64,000 nt of DNA. Source: Rudaeicoccus suwonensis. GTDB lineage: Bacteria > Actinomycetota > Actinomycetes > Actinomycetales > Dermatophilaceae. The notes under the pieces are model-generated. The model saw only the letters and a program-made list of their open reading frames with translations, was not told the origin of the DNA and made no database searches. Shown here piece by piece: positions 47,020 to 57,309 of the stretch (position 1 is its first letter; each line of letters opens with the position of its first letter). The stretch lies in NCBI RefSeq assembly GCF_007829035.1, contig NZ_VIVQ01000001.1, positions 1,612,001-1,676,000 of the forward strand. The letters are read 5' to 3'. Position numbers and translations under genes: made by a program.

Positions 47020-47774
47020 CGCGGTGACCACGCCTCCGGATTCGCCAGGCGGGCAACGAGATTCGCGATGTATGCCGCACGCACCGACTCCGCGTCCGGC
47101 AGGTCGGCAGTGGGCTCCAACCATGCGTCGGGCACTTGGGCGACGACCTCTGTCAGCAAGCCGGTGGTGACCAGCGTGCTGAGTCGGTCGTGCGCCGAAG
47201 GCAGATCGGTCACAACGCCGCGCATGATGTGCGTAGAACTGTCGAACGGCTGCGCCGCGAAACGCTCCGGATGCGACCCACGCGACGGCCACGAATGATG
47301 GAAGTACAGCGCCGCACCGTGGTCGATGCACCACGTGTCACCGTGCCAACGCAGCAGATTCGGATTCGCCGGCGTGCGGTCCACATTGGCTGTGAACGCG
47401 TCGAGCCACATGATCGTGGCGGCTTCGTCGGCACTCGGCGGATGCTCGCCGTCATACCCGAAGGCACCGGGCAGGAAGTCGACCGCGAGGTTGAGCCCGA
47501 CACTGGCGGTGAGCAGGTCCTGGACTTCTTCGTCGGCCTCGTAGCGCGCGATCTGCTCGGGCACCTCGATGACCTTCAGCTGCGGCACCTTCAGGCCGAG
47601 CGCACGGGCGAGTTCACCGACGATGACCTCGGCCACCAACACCTTCAGGCCCTGGCCCGCGCCGCGGAACTTCACCACCCACGTGCCGAAGTCGTCGCCC
47701 TCCATGACGCCCGGCAGAGACCCGCCCTCGCGCAGCGGGGTGACGAACCGGATCGCCTCAATGGTCTCAAGCAC
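47016..47774 (-). CDS. HipA-like kinase-fold protein
   Basis: A 252-residue protein of the HipA family. It retains TWVVKFRGAGQG (the ATP lysine region), LDAFTANVDRTPANPNLL with the catalytic Asp and Asn, and WCIDHGAALYF with the metal-binding Asp. It is shorter than E. coli HipA (440) because the N-terminal subdomain is missing. No HipB-like antitoxin gene is near; the partner is DUF3037. It may phosphorylate a protein such as a tRNA synthetase, but this is family inference. The GTG start is 6 bases after TAGGGT. Confidence 0.82.
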   Translation of the reverse strand: MLETIEAIRFVTPLREGGSLPGVMEGDDFGTWVVKFRGAGQGLKVLVAEVIVGELARALGLKVPQLKVIEVPEQIARYEADEEVQDLLTASVGLNLAVDFLPGAFGYDGEHPPSADEAATIMWLDAFTANVDRTPANPNLLRWHGDTWCIDHGAALYFHHSWPSRGSHPERFAAQPFDSSTHIMRGVVTDLPSAHDRLSTLVTTGLLTEVVAQVPDAWLEPTADLPDAESVRAAYIANLVARLANPEAWSPR

Positions 47775-47822
47775 GTGCCGACCCTAGTAGCTGGCGACGT
47801 GGACTGTGGTCACCGCTGGTGG

Positions 47823-48854
47823 TCACTGCTCGTGGGCACGCAACTGGTTCATCAGCAGGGTGTAGGACAACTGACGCTCGACGGCATCGTGGATGTTCGT
47901 GGTCACCATCAGTTCGTCGGCACCGCACGCCTCAGCGCGTGCGGTGACACCAGCAGCGACGCGTTCCGGCGTGCCGATGGTGGTGAATCGCGCGAAGCTC
48001 GACGCCATCGATTCCTCGAGGTCGGACCACTCGTGCGCGGCGGCCTCCTGCGGCGAAGGCAGCGGGCCAGGACGGTTCTGCCGCAGCCGCACCATCGACA
48101 GCGCGGCGGCACGCCCGAGTTCGGCTGTATGCTCTTGGGTTTCGGCGGTGATGGCGGCAACGGCGAGCATGCTGTGCGGTTCTTCCAGGCTGCCGGGACG
48201 GCCGTTGGGGCGGAAGTTGCTGCGGTAGGCGTCGAAGGCCTCCGCGGGGTCGGCGTCACCGAAGTGGCCGGCGAAGGCAAAGGCCGTGCCGAGAAGGCCG
48301 GCGGCTTGTGCGCCATACAGACTCGAACCGAGAATCCAGATCGGCGGCAGCGGAACGTCATTCGGCTGTGCGCTGATCGGGGCGAACGGGTGGTCGGCGG
48401 GGAAGCCGTCGACATACGCCATGAGCTCGGCGAACTGTTGCGGAAAATCGTTGGCGCTCAATGCTTCCCGACTTCTGCGCAGGGTCAGTGCGGTCAGCTG
48501 GTCGGTGCCGGGTGCCCGTCCGATGCCCAGGTCGACGCGCCCGGGATGCAGGGCTTCGAGCACCCGGAATGCCTCGGCCACCTGCAGCGGCGAGTGGTTC
48601 GGCAGCATGATGCCGCCCGCACCGACCCGGATGGTGCTCGTCGCGGCTGCGACGCTCGCGATCATCACGATGGGGGAGGAACTCGCGACGCTGGGGATGT
48701 TGTGATGTTCCGCAACCCAGAAGCGCTGGTAGCCAAGGGCTTCGGTGTGTCGGGCCAGCGCGATCGTCTCGTTGAGCGCGTCGGCGCCGGAGCGACCCGA
48801 GGAGATGGGGGACAGGTCGAGCACGGAGATCGGCAGGGAGATGGCAGCTGTCAC
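47823..48854 (-). CDS. LLM class flavin-dependent oxidoreductase
   Basis: A 343-residue luciferase-like monooxygenase of the MsnO8 group. VLDLSPISSGRSGADAL at the start and FWVAEHHNIPSVASSSP are characteristic, followed by VGAGGIMLPNHSPLQVAEAFRVLE (two blocks) and LDLGIGRAPG-like sequence near residue 110. It could use FMN or F420; the substrate is unknown. The GTG start has AGGAC upstream. It is divergent from the S53 peptidase gene. Confidence 0.9.
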   Translation of the reverse strand: MTAAISLPISVLDLSPISSGRSGADALNETIALARHTEALGYQRFWVAEHHNIPSVASSSPIVMIASVAAATSTIRVGAGGIMLPNHSPLQVAEAFRVLEALHPGRVDLGIGRAPGTDQLTALTLRRSREALSANDFPQQFAELMAYVDGFPADHPFAPISAQPNDVPLPPIWILGSSLYGAQAAGLLGTAFAFAGHFGDADPAEAFDAYRSNFRPNGRPGSLEEPHSMLAVAAITAETQEHTAELGRAAALSMVRLRQNRPGPLPSPQEAAAHEWSDLEESMASSFARFTTIGTPERVAAGVTARAEACGADELMVTTNIHDAVERQLSYTLLMNQLRAHEQ

Positions 48855-48951
48855 GTCCTGTGCAACAGTCCGGTCGCGCTACATCATCCCGATCAGGATC
48901 CACAGCTTCCACCGGCCGTCACTGTCACCGGTCCGGCGAATAATCGAAAGC

Positions 48952-50490
48952 ATGACGAACTCGATGCATGCGATCCCCGGCAGTCACCGCGAAGCCGTCG
49001 GCACAGCCATCGGCCAGGTCGACCCGACGACAGTGGTCGAGGCGACGCTCGTGCTGCGTCGCCCCGGTCAGGCGCCACCGGCCGACGCACCTGCTCTGAG
49101 CCGGGAGGAGTTCGCCCAGACGTATGCCGCAGCTCCCGCCGACATCGAGGCGGTCACCGACACGCTGGCGCCGCTCGGCGTCACGGTCGTCTCGCACAAC
49201 GCCGCGGCACGCACCGTTCGGGTGCGCGGAACGGCAGCCGCGATCGGCGAGGCCTTCGGCGTCCAGTTGCAGACCACCGAGCTGCCCGACGGGCGTCGAC
49301 AGGAGCGGATGCGCAGCGGTGAGATCTACGTGCCGCAGGCTCTTGCCGACATCGTCGTGGCAGTGCTGGGTCTGGACGATCGCGAGCAGGCACGGCACAT
49401 GTCACAAGTGGCAACAGCCGACGCCGTTGCCACGAGTTTCACGCCGCTGCAACTCGCCTCGATCTATTCGATGCCCGAGGCCGACGGGGCAGGCGAGACG
49501 ATCGCGATCATCGAGCTGGGTGGCGGGTTCGCCCAGAGCGATCTCGACCACTACTTCGGCGGCTTGAAGCTGACGACGCCCAAGGTCACCGCGGTCGGTG
49601 TCGACGGCGGCACGAACGTCGCTGGGCAGGCGCCGAACGGCGCCGACGGCGAGGTGCTGCTGGACATCGAGGTCTCCGGCGCGATCGCACCGGGGGCCGA
49701 CATCCTGGTGTATTTCGCACCCAACACGGACGCGGGCTTTCTGGATGCGATCACCACCGCGGCACAGGCCGAGCCGACTCCGACCGCCATGAGCATCAGC
49801 TGGGGTCAGAGCGAGGACCAGTGGACCGCGCAGGCGCGCACCGCGATGGACGACGCCATCGCCGACGCGGTCGCGCTGGGTGTGACGGTCACGGTTGCCG
49901 CGGGTGACAACGGCAGCGGCGACAACGACACCACCGGTGGCTCGGTGCACGTGGATTTCCCAGCGTCGAGCCCGCACGCGCTCGCCTGCGGCGGTACCTC
50001 ACTGAAGGCCGACGGTACGACCGTGGTGAGCGAAACAGTCTGGAACGACGGCACGTCCGGCGGTGCGACCGGCGGCGGCGTCAGCGACGTCTTCCCGCTG
50101 CCGAGTTGGCAGGCCGACGTCGGCGTGCCCGAGCGCAGCGGGACCACCACCTCGGGTCGAGGGGTGCCCGATGTCGCGGGCGACGCCGACCCGCAGACCG
50201 GCTACCAGGTGTATGTCGACGGCCAGGCGATGGTGATCGGTGGCACGAGCGCGGTCGCGCCGCTCTGGGCGGGGCTCGTTGCGCGGATCGCCCAGCTGAC
50301 CGGCAAACGCCTGGGTCTGCTGCAACCGACGCTGTATTCCGGGGTTGTCGCAGGCACCGCGGCGAAAGCCGTGCGAGACATCACGACCGGCAACAACGGC
50401 GCGTATGCCGCGGGTCCGGGCTGGGACGCGTGCACCGGACTCGGCGTTCCGGACGCTGCCACGGCGACCGCTTTCGGCGGCACCGCCTGA
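48952..50490 (+). CDS. S53 family (sedolisin/kumamolisin-like) serine-carboxyl peptidase
   Basis: A 512-residue acid peptidase precursor. Residues ~15-145 are a pro-domain of the kumamolisin activation type (VVSHNAAARTVRVRGTA). The catalytic domain has Glu234 and Asp238 in GEVLLDIE, oxyanion Asp319 in AAGDNGSGD and the nucleophile Ser433 in GGTSAVAPLW. A calcium site is likely at the C-terminal GLGVPDA. All catalytic residues are present. No signal peptide is visible from ATG 48952, nor in the extended frame to 48745, so the route of export, if any, is unclear. Confidence 0.9.
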   Translation: MTNSMHAIPGSHREAVGTAIGQVDPTTVVEATLVLRRPGQAPPADAPALSREEFAQTYAAAPADIEAVTDTLAPLGVTVVSHNAAARTVRVRGTAAAIGEAFGVQLQTTELPDGRRQERMRSGEIYVPQALADIVVAVLGLDDREQARHMSQVATADAVATSFTPLQLASIYSMPEADGAGETIAIIELGGGFAQSDLDHYFGGLKLTTPKVTAVGVDGGTNVAGQAPNGADGEVLLDIEVSGAIAPGADILVYFAPNTDAGFLDAITTAAQAEPTPTAMSISWGQSEDQWTAQARTAMDDAIADAVALGVTVTVAAGDNGSGDNDTTGGSVHVDFPASSPHALACGGTSLKADGTTVVSETVWNDGTSGGATGGGVSDVFPLPSWQADVGVPERSGTTTSGRGVPDVAGDADPQTGYQVYVDGQAMVIGGTSAVAPLWAGLVARIAQLTGKRLGLLQPTLYSGVVAGTAAKAVRDITTGNNGAYAAGPGWDACTGLGVPDAATATAFGGTA

Positions 50491-50507
50491 GCATTGGGAG
50501 GTGCTGT

Positions 50508-50533
50508 CGAGAACGATTGCCGAGAACGATTGC
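50508..50533. repeat. 13-bp tandem duplication
   Basis: CGAGAACGATTGC occurs twice in a row (50508-50520, 50521-50533) between the convergent S53 peptidase and ankyrin genes. Probably a slippage product; no function is evident. Confidence 0.8.
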
Positions 50534-50549
50534 ACCGCGACAACACGCG

Positions 50550-51560
50550 TCAGCTGTCCGAAAGGTGCAACGCGGCGCTGAGTTGCCGGTCCACGTCGGC
50601 GTGGCCTGATCGATGATCGATCCGCTTCGCGCCGCGACGGCACCAGTACAACGCCGTGCGTCCCTTCACCGGGTCGCGGTGGTGCGGGTCGGCACCGTGT
50701 GCCAACAGATGCGACACCGAGGCGGCACGGCCACGCTCGGCGGCGAGTCGCAATGCCTGCCGGCCGAATTCGCGATCCTCGCCGTCGATGGGCACGCCGC
50801 TCCCGAGCAAGGCGTCGACCGCCTCGAGGCGTTCGTGATCTGCCGCCATGATGAGCGCGAGCAACCGTTGCTGACGCGGCTGCCCGCGCAGGTCCCAGCC
50901 GGTCAGGTCTCCGACGGCGGCCGCCAGCGGCAGGCTGTCGTATGACGCTCCGGCGTGCACGAGCAGGTCGAGGACACCGCTCATGCCGAAGACGGCCGCG
51001 TGGGTGAGCGCCGACGCGTTCGGAACGCCTCCGGCATCCGGTGTAGAGAGCCGTTCGAGATCGGCTCCAGCTGCGATGAGCACGTGCGCGACCTCGGTGT
51101 CTCCGTAACTGGCAGCCGTGATCAACGGCGTCTCGCGGTCACCGGGACCACCGTTAAGCGGCGCTCCCGCGGCGAGCAGCGCCTGCGCGATGCGCCCGGT
51201 GCCGGGCATGTCTCGCCATACGTTCTCGCCGACGGCACACCGCATCGAGGCGACGTACTGCAGCGGTCTGATGTCGCTGTGGTCGGACCACCCATGCAGC
51301 CGAGCGACGGCCAAGTCGGGATGCTGAGCGAGCAGAGCCGCGATGCGTGCCGGATCACGGCTGTCGAGGAGGACCCGACGCTCGACCTCGGCCATGAGAC
51401 GCGGCCAGCTGGTGAAGCCGTAGTCCCGGGCAATGGTGCGTTGCGCGGTGTTGAGATCGAGTGACTCAAGCACCGCGGTGCCGTCCTTGGCCGCGGCAAG
51501 CAGGTCCTTGGCCTGCCGTCGCAGGTGGTCCGGATGCGGTCGCGGGGGCAGCTTGGACAC
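50550..51560 (-). CDS. ankyrin-repeat protein
   Basis: A 336-residue soluble protein. The start VSKLPPRPHPDHLRRQAKDLL is followed by about five ankyrin repeats between residues ~95 and 320, for example TPLITAASYGDTEVAHVLIAAGADL and RQALRLAAERGRAASVSHLLAHGADP (shown in part). Proteins of this kind bind other proteins; the partner is unknown. GTG 51560 has GAAGGAGA upstream; an in-frame ATG 13 codons earlier lacks one. It ends convergently with the S53 peptidase gene. Confidence 0.88.
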   Translation of the reverse strand: MSKLPPRPHPDHLRRQAKDLLAAAKDGTAVLESLDLNTAQRTIARDYGFTSWPRLMAEVERRVLLDSRDPARIAALLAQHPDLAVARLHGWSDHSDIRPLQYVASMRCAVGENVWRDMPGTGRIAQALLAAGAPLNGGPGDRETPLITAASYGDTEVAHVLIAAGADLERLSTPDAGGVPNASALTHAAVFGMSGVLDLLVHAGASYDSLPLAAAVGDLTGWDLRGQPRQQRLLALIMAADHERLEAVDALLGSGVPIDGEDREFGRQALRLAAERGRAASVSHLLAHGADPHHRDPVKGRTALYWCRRGAKRIDHRSGHADVDRQLSAALHLSDS

Positions 51561-51640
51561 GATGTCTCCTTCGCGTTCCGGTGGTCCGCGTCCCGGCACG
51601 AGGAGAGGTCGGTCTGAACGACGTGCTCCTGCAATCAGAG

Positions 51641-51693
51641 GTGAACTCTGTTCTGCCCGCGGACCCGGATGCGCCCTCTCGCGCGGAGTTCAC
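51641..51693. promoter_or_regulatory. 8-bp inverted repeat upstream of plsC
   Basis: GTGAACTC (51641-51648) and GAGTTCAC (51686-51693) flank a 37-base interval in the gap between the divergent ankyrin and acyltransferase genes. Spacing is wide for a single dimer operator; the repeat may be fortuitous. Confidence 0.25.
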
Positions 51694-51738
51694 GATAGCC
51701 AGCGGGTCGAGACGGCGTCCAGCGTAGGGTTCCGTCGC

Positions 51739-52512
51739 ATGGAACCTCTCTACGACGGTGTAGTCCGCTTCGCGCTGGGTGTCTTCGCCGCGCAGGGCAT
51801 CAAGTTCACCCGCATCGGTTCGGAGAACATCCCCAGGAGCGGCGGCGCCGTCATCGCGATGAACCACATCAGCTATTTCGACTTCGCCTATGCCGGTTAT
51901 CCGGCCAAGGATCGTGGCCGGTTGGTGCGTTTCATGGCCAAGAAGGAGGTCTTCCACCACCCGGTGATGGGGCCGCTGATGAAGGGGATGCATCACATCC
52001 CGGTTGACCGCGCCGCCGGTGCTGCGGCATACAAAAGTGCCGTCGACGCCTTGCGCCGCGGCGAACTCATCGGGGTGTTCCCCGAGACGACCATCTCGCG
52101 CTCGTTCGAGTTGCGGGACTTCAAATCCGGTGCGGTGCGTATGGCGCAGGAGGCAGGCGTCCCCGTCATACCGATGATCCTGTGGGGGTCGCAGCGCGTC
52201 TGGACCAAGGATCATCGCAAGACGCTCGGCCGCTCCAAGGTGCCGGTGACGATCACCACCGGCGAACCGATCGAGATCCCGGACGGGTCGGATGTCACCG
52301 ATCAGACCGAGCACCTGCACAAGGTGATGGAGGCCATGCTGCACACCGCGCAGGAGTCGTATCCGACGTTGTCCGGCGACGATCTGAAATACCTTCCGGC
52401 ACGACTGGGTGGCACGGCTCCCACGCCGGAGGAGGCGGTGGAGCTCGACGCGGCCGAGGCGCAACGCAAGGCTGATTCGCGGGTTGCCAAGCGCGGCAAC
52501 GGCCGGAACTGA
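51739..52512 (+). CDS. plsC: 1-acyl-sn-glycerol-3-phosphate acyltransferase family protein
   Basis: Lysophosphatidic-acid acyltransferase-type enzyme of membrane lipid synthesis. The 257-residue product has the catalytic motif NHISYFDF near residue 42 and the second motif as VFPETTISRS near 115, where FPEGT is more usual. The C-terminus is a charged tail (AEAQRKADSRVAKRGNGRN). ATG 51739 lies 8 bases after TAGGGT; a longer frame to 51433 overlaps the ankyrin gene. The RecQ-like gene follows after 3 bases. Confidence 0.88.
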   Translation: MEPLYDGVVRFALGVFAAQGIKFTRIGSENIPRSGGAVIAMNHISYFDFAYAGYPAKDRGRLVRFMAKKEVFHHPVMGPLMKGMHHIPVDRAAGAAAYKSAVDALRRGELIGVFPETTISRSFELRDFKSGAVRMAQEAGVPVIPMILWGSQRVWTKDHRKTLGRSKVPVTITTGEPIEIPDGSDVTDQTEHLHKVMEAMLHTAQESYPTLSGDDLKYLPARLGGTAPTPEEAVELDAAEAQRKADSRVAKRGNGRN

Positions 52513-52515
52513 CCG

Positions 52516-54615
<2,100 letters not shown>

Positions 54616-54656
54616 CCCTCAGGCGGCGCCCACGGGCGACCGCTACCGTCGGCGGC

Positions 54657-55707
54657 ATGCGCGCACTCACCGTCATACCGATGCAGCAGGGCTCTTTGGC
54701 AGTGCAGGACATGCCCGAGCCGGACGCCGGGCTCGGTGACGTGCTCGTCGACGGTCTCGCCGTCGGAGTCTGCGGCACGGACCACGAGCTGAGCGAAGGT
54801 CTCTACGGCTGGGCACCCGAGGGTGCGCAGCGGCTGATCATCGGGCACGAGTCGCTCGGCCGGGTGCGCGAAGCACCGGCGGGGTGCGGTTTCGACGCGG
54901 GCGACCTGATCGTGGGCATCGTGCGGATGCCCGACCCGAAGCCCTGCGGCGCCTGCGCACACGGTGAGTGGGACATGTGCCGCAACGGGCTCTACACCGA
55001 GCACGGCATCCAAGCAGTTGCACGGTTTCGCGGCAGAACACTGGCGGGTGCGATCCGACCACGCGGTGAAACTCGACCCCTCGCTGCAGTCGGTCGGGAT
55101 GCTGATGGAACCGACGACCGTCGTCGCCAAGGCGTGGGAGCAGGTCGACCGGGTCGGTGGTCGCGGCTGGTTCGACCCGACGTCGGTGCTGATCACCGGT
55201 GCGGGTCCGATCGGGTTGCTGGGCGCCATGCTGGGCGTGCAGCGCGGGATGGACGTGCACGTGCTCGACCGGATGACCGACGGTTTGAAGCCGCAGCTCG
55301 TGCGTGACCTGGGAGCGACGTATCACAGCGACCCGGTCGGCGAGGTGCTTGCTGCGGTTCGCCCGGAGGTCGTGATCGAGGGCACCGGCGCGGCGCCGGT
55401 GATCGAGGAGACGCTGAGAAATGCTGTGCCGTATGCGATCACGGTGCTGACCGGGATCTCCAACCCCGGCAGGAGCGAGAGCATCGACCTGGGTGCCATC
55501 AACCGCGGGCTGGTGCTCGACAACGGCGCCATCGTGGGCTCGGTGAATGCAAACCTGCGGCACTACGAGGCCGCCGCGGCGGCGTTGGCTGCTGCCGACC
55601 GGTCGTGGCTGGAGCGCCTGATCACCCGGCGCGTGCCGTTGGAGCAGTTCGCTGACGCATTCGCCGCACGCGCCGATGACGTCAAGGTCGTCCTGACCAT
55701 CAGCTGA
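54657..55707 (+). pseudogene. glucose 1-dehydrogenase-type zinc alcohol dehydrogenase, broken by a one-base insertion
   Basis: The two halves of one medium-chain dehydrogenase lie in different frames. The N-terminal half (frame of 54657) reads MRALTVIPMQQGSL, GVCGTDHELSEGLYG, LIIGHESLGRV and CGACAHGEWDMCRNGLYTEHGI. The C-terminal half (to 55707) reads KQLHGFAAEHWRVRSDHAV, then the NAD(P)-binding LITGAGPIGLLGA. Removing one C at 55010/55011 joins them exactly as in archaeal-type glucose dehydrogenases. Either a recent frameshift or a sequencing error. ATG 54657 is 7 bases after TACCGT. The catalytic zinc Cys and His are present. Confidence 0.8.
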
Positions 55708-55821
55708 CCTGAGTCGTCGGCTCGCGCGCGTCGACACCGACCGGTCTGCCCGGGCATCTTCTGCGTGAACAGGACCGTCTGCCCCAGCACGTTCTGGCCT
55801 GTCACCGCTCGCAGGCAGAAT

Positions 55822-57207
55822 GTGCGGGTGCGTTCCGAGGCCAGTGTCATGCACCTCGACCTCGACGCCTTCTTCGCCGCGGTCGAGCAGCGTGACAAAC
55901 CGTCGCTGCGGGGCCGACCGGTGTGCGTCGGTGGCGTCGGCTCTCGAGGAGTGGTGTCGACCGCGTCATACGAAGCACGGGCCTTCGGCGCACGTTCTGC
56001 CATGCCGACAGCGGAGGCACGACGGCGTTGCCCGCCTGGCACGGCCTTTCTGTATCCACGCGTCGAGGCCTACCGGACATCGAGCCGAATCGTCATGGAT
56101 CTGCTACGGCAGCTCTCGCCGGTCGTCGAGCAGGTGAGCGTCGACGAGGCGTATGTCGATCTCGCGGCCGACCCCGCCCGTGACCTGTCACCGGATGCGT
56201 TGCGCACCGAGATCGGTGAACTACTCGACCGGATCACCGAAACCACCGGCGGCCTCACCGCGTCGGTCGGCCTGGCATCGTCGAAGATGCTGGCCAAGAT
56301 CGGTTCGGAGCTCGACAAGCCGCGCGGGCTCGTGATCGTTCCGGCCGGGCAGGAGCTGGAAGTGCTGTCACCGTTGTCGGTGCGGGTGGTGAGCGGCATC
56401 GGTCCGGCGACCGGGTCTCGGCTGCGCACCTTCGGCATTGAGAGCGTTGCCGACCTGCAGCGGCTGGAACGCGCCGACCTGGTCAGCATCTTCGGCGAAG
56501 CCCACGGCGGCAGCCTTTACGAGTTGGCTCGCGCGCGCGACGACCGGTCCGTCGTCGTCGAGCACGAGGCCAAGAGCGTGTCCGCGGAGGAGACATTCGA
56601 GACCGACATCGTCGACCGCACAGTGCTGGATGCCGAGCTCGACTCGCTGTCCCGACGCACGTCGGCTCGGCTCGCCAAGGGGGCATTGTTCGCCAGAACC
56701 GTCACGATCAAGGTCCGCCAGCACGACTTCACCACCTTCACCCGTTCGGCGACCCTCATGCACGCCACCGGCGACGCGGGGACGATCGCCGACGTCGCCC
56801 GCCGGCTGCTCGACGCAGTCGACGTGTCGGGAGGACTGCGGCTGCTCGGCGTGGGAGTGTCCGGGTTCAGCGACCATGCGCAGGAGCAACTGCGCTTCGG
56901 CGACGACATTCCTCCCACCACAGAGCCTGACCGACACGACAAGTCCGACGGAGCACCCACCGACGAAGCTGCCATCCGCCCGGGCCGTCGGACGCCGGGC
57001 CCCGCGGCATACACGAGGACAGGCCCGCTGACCTGGGCACCGGGGCAGGACGTGGAGCACGCCGAGTATGGCGCCGGCTGGGTCTGGGGCAGCGGTCGCG
57101 GGCGGGTGACAGTCCGTTTTGAAGGCCCGGCGAGAAGTTCCGGTCCGGTCCGCACCTTCGCCACCGACGACCCCGACCTCAGCGCGGCACCACCGCCGGC
57201 ATGGTGA
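55822..57207 (+). CDS. dinB: DNA polymerase IV (Y family) with C-terminal extension
   Basis: Error-prone translesion polymerase. The product has ~461 residues from GTG 55822 (GTG 55828 or ATG 55849 are alternatives). Catalytic carboxylates are in HLDLDAFFAAVEQ and VSVDEAYVDL, followed by SVGLASSKMLAKIGSELDKP and the helix-hairpin-helix SGIGPATGSRLRTFG. After the little-finger domain a linker (residues ~355-410) leads to a small beta-rich domain, DVEHAEYGAGWVWGSGRGRV, found in this actinobacterial subgroup and resembling the Tudor-like end of UvrD/PcrA. No canonical beta-clamp peptide was recognised at the C-terminus. Confidence 0.93.
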   Translation: MRVRSEASVMHLDLDAFFAAVEQRDKPSLRGRPVCVGGVGSRGVVSTASYEARAFGARSAMPTAEARRRCPPGTAFLYPRVEAYRTSSRIVMDLLRQLSPVVEQVSVDEAYVDLAADPARDLSPDALRTEIGELLDRITETTGGLTASVGLASSKMLAKIGSELDKPRGLVIVPAGQELEVLSPLSVRVVSGIGPATGSRLRTFGIESVADLQRLERADLVSIFGEAHGGSLYELARARDDRSVVVEHEAKSVSAEETFETDIVDRTVLDAELDSLSRRTSARLAKGALFARTVTIKVRQHDFTTFTRSATLMHATGDAGTIADVARRLLDAVDVSGGLRLLGVGVSGFSDHAQEQLRFGDDIPPTTEPDRHDKSDGAPTDEAAIRPGRRTPGPAAYTRTGPLTWAPGQDVEHAEYGAGWVWGSGRGRVTVRFEGPARSSGPVRTFATDDPDLSAAPPPAW

Positions 57208-57309
57208 TCGTGCTCAGAAGGTGACGGCGCGCGTGAGGTGATCTTCCTCGCACGGGGACATCGCTCGCACGACGCCGTCGCGAAGCGGTCGTCACACTAA
57301 GGTGACGGG

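Noticed and set aside
47016-47774. Classical hipBA toxin-antitoxin locus
   Set aside because: No HipB-like helix-turn-helix gene is adjacent and the kinase lacks the N-terminal subdomain; the partner is DUF3037.
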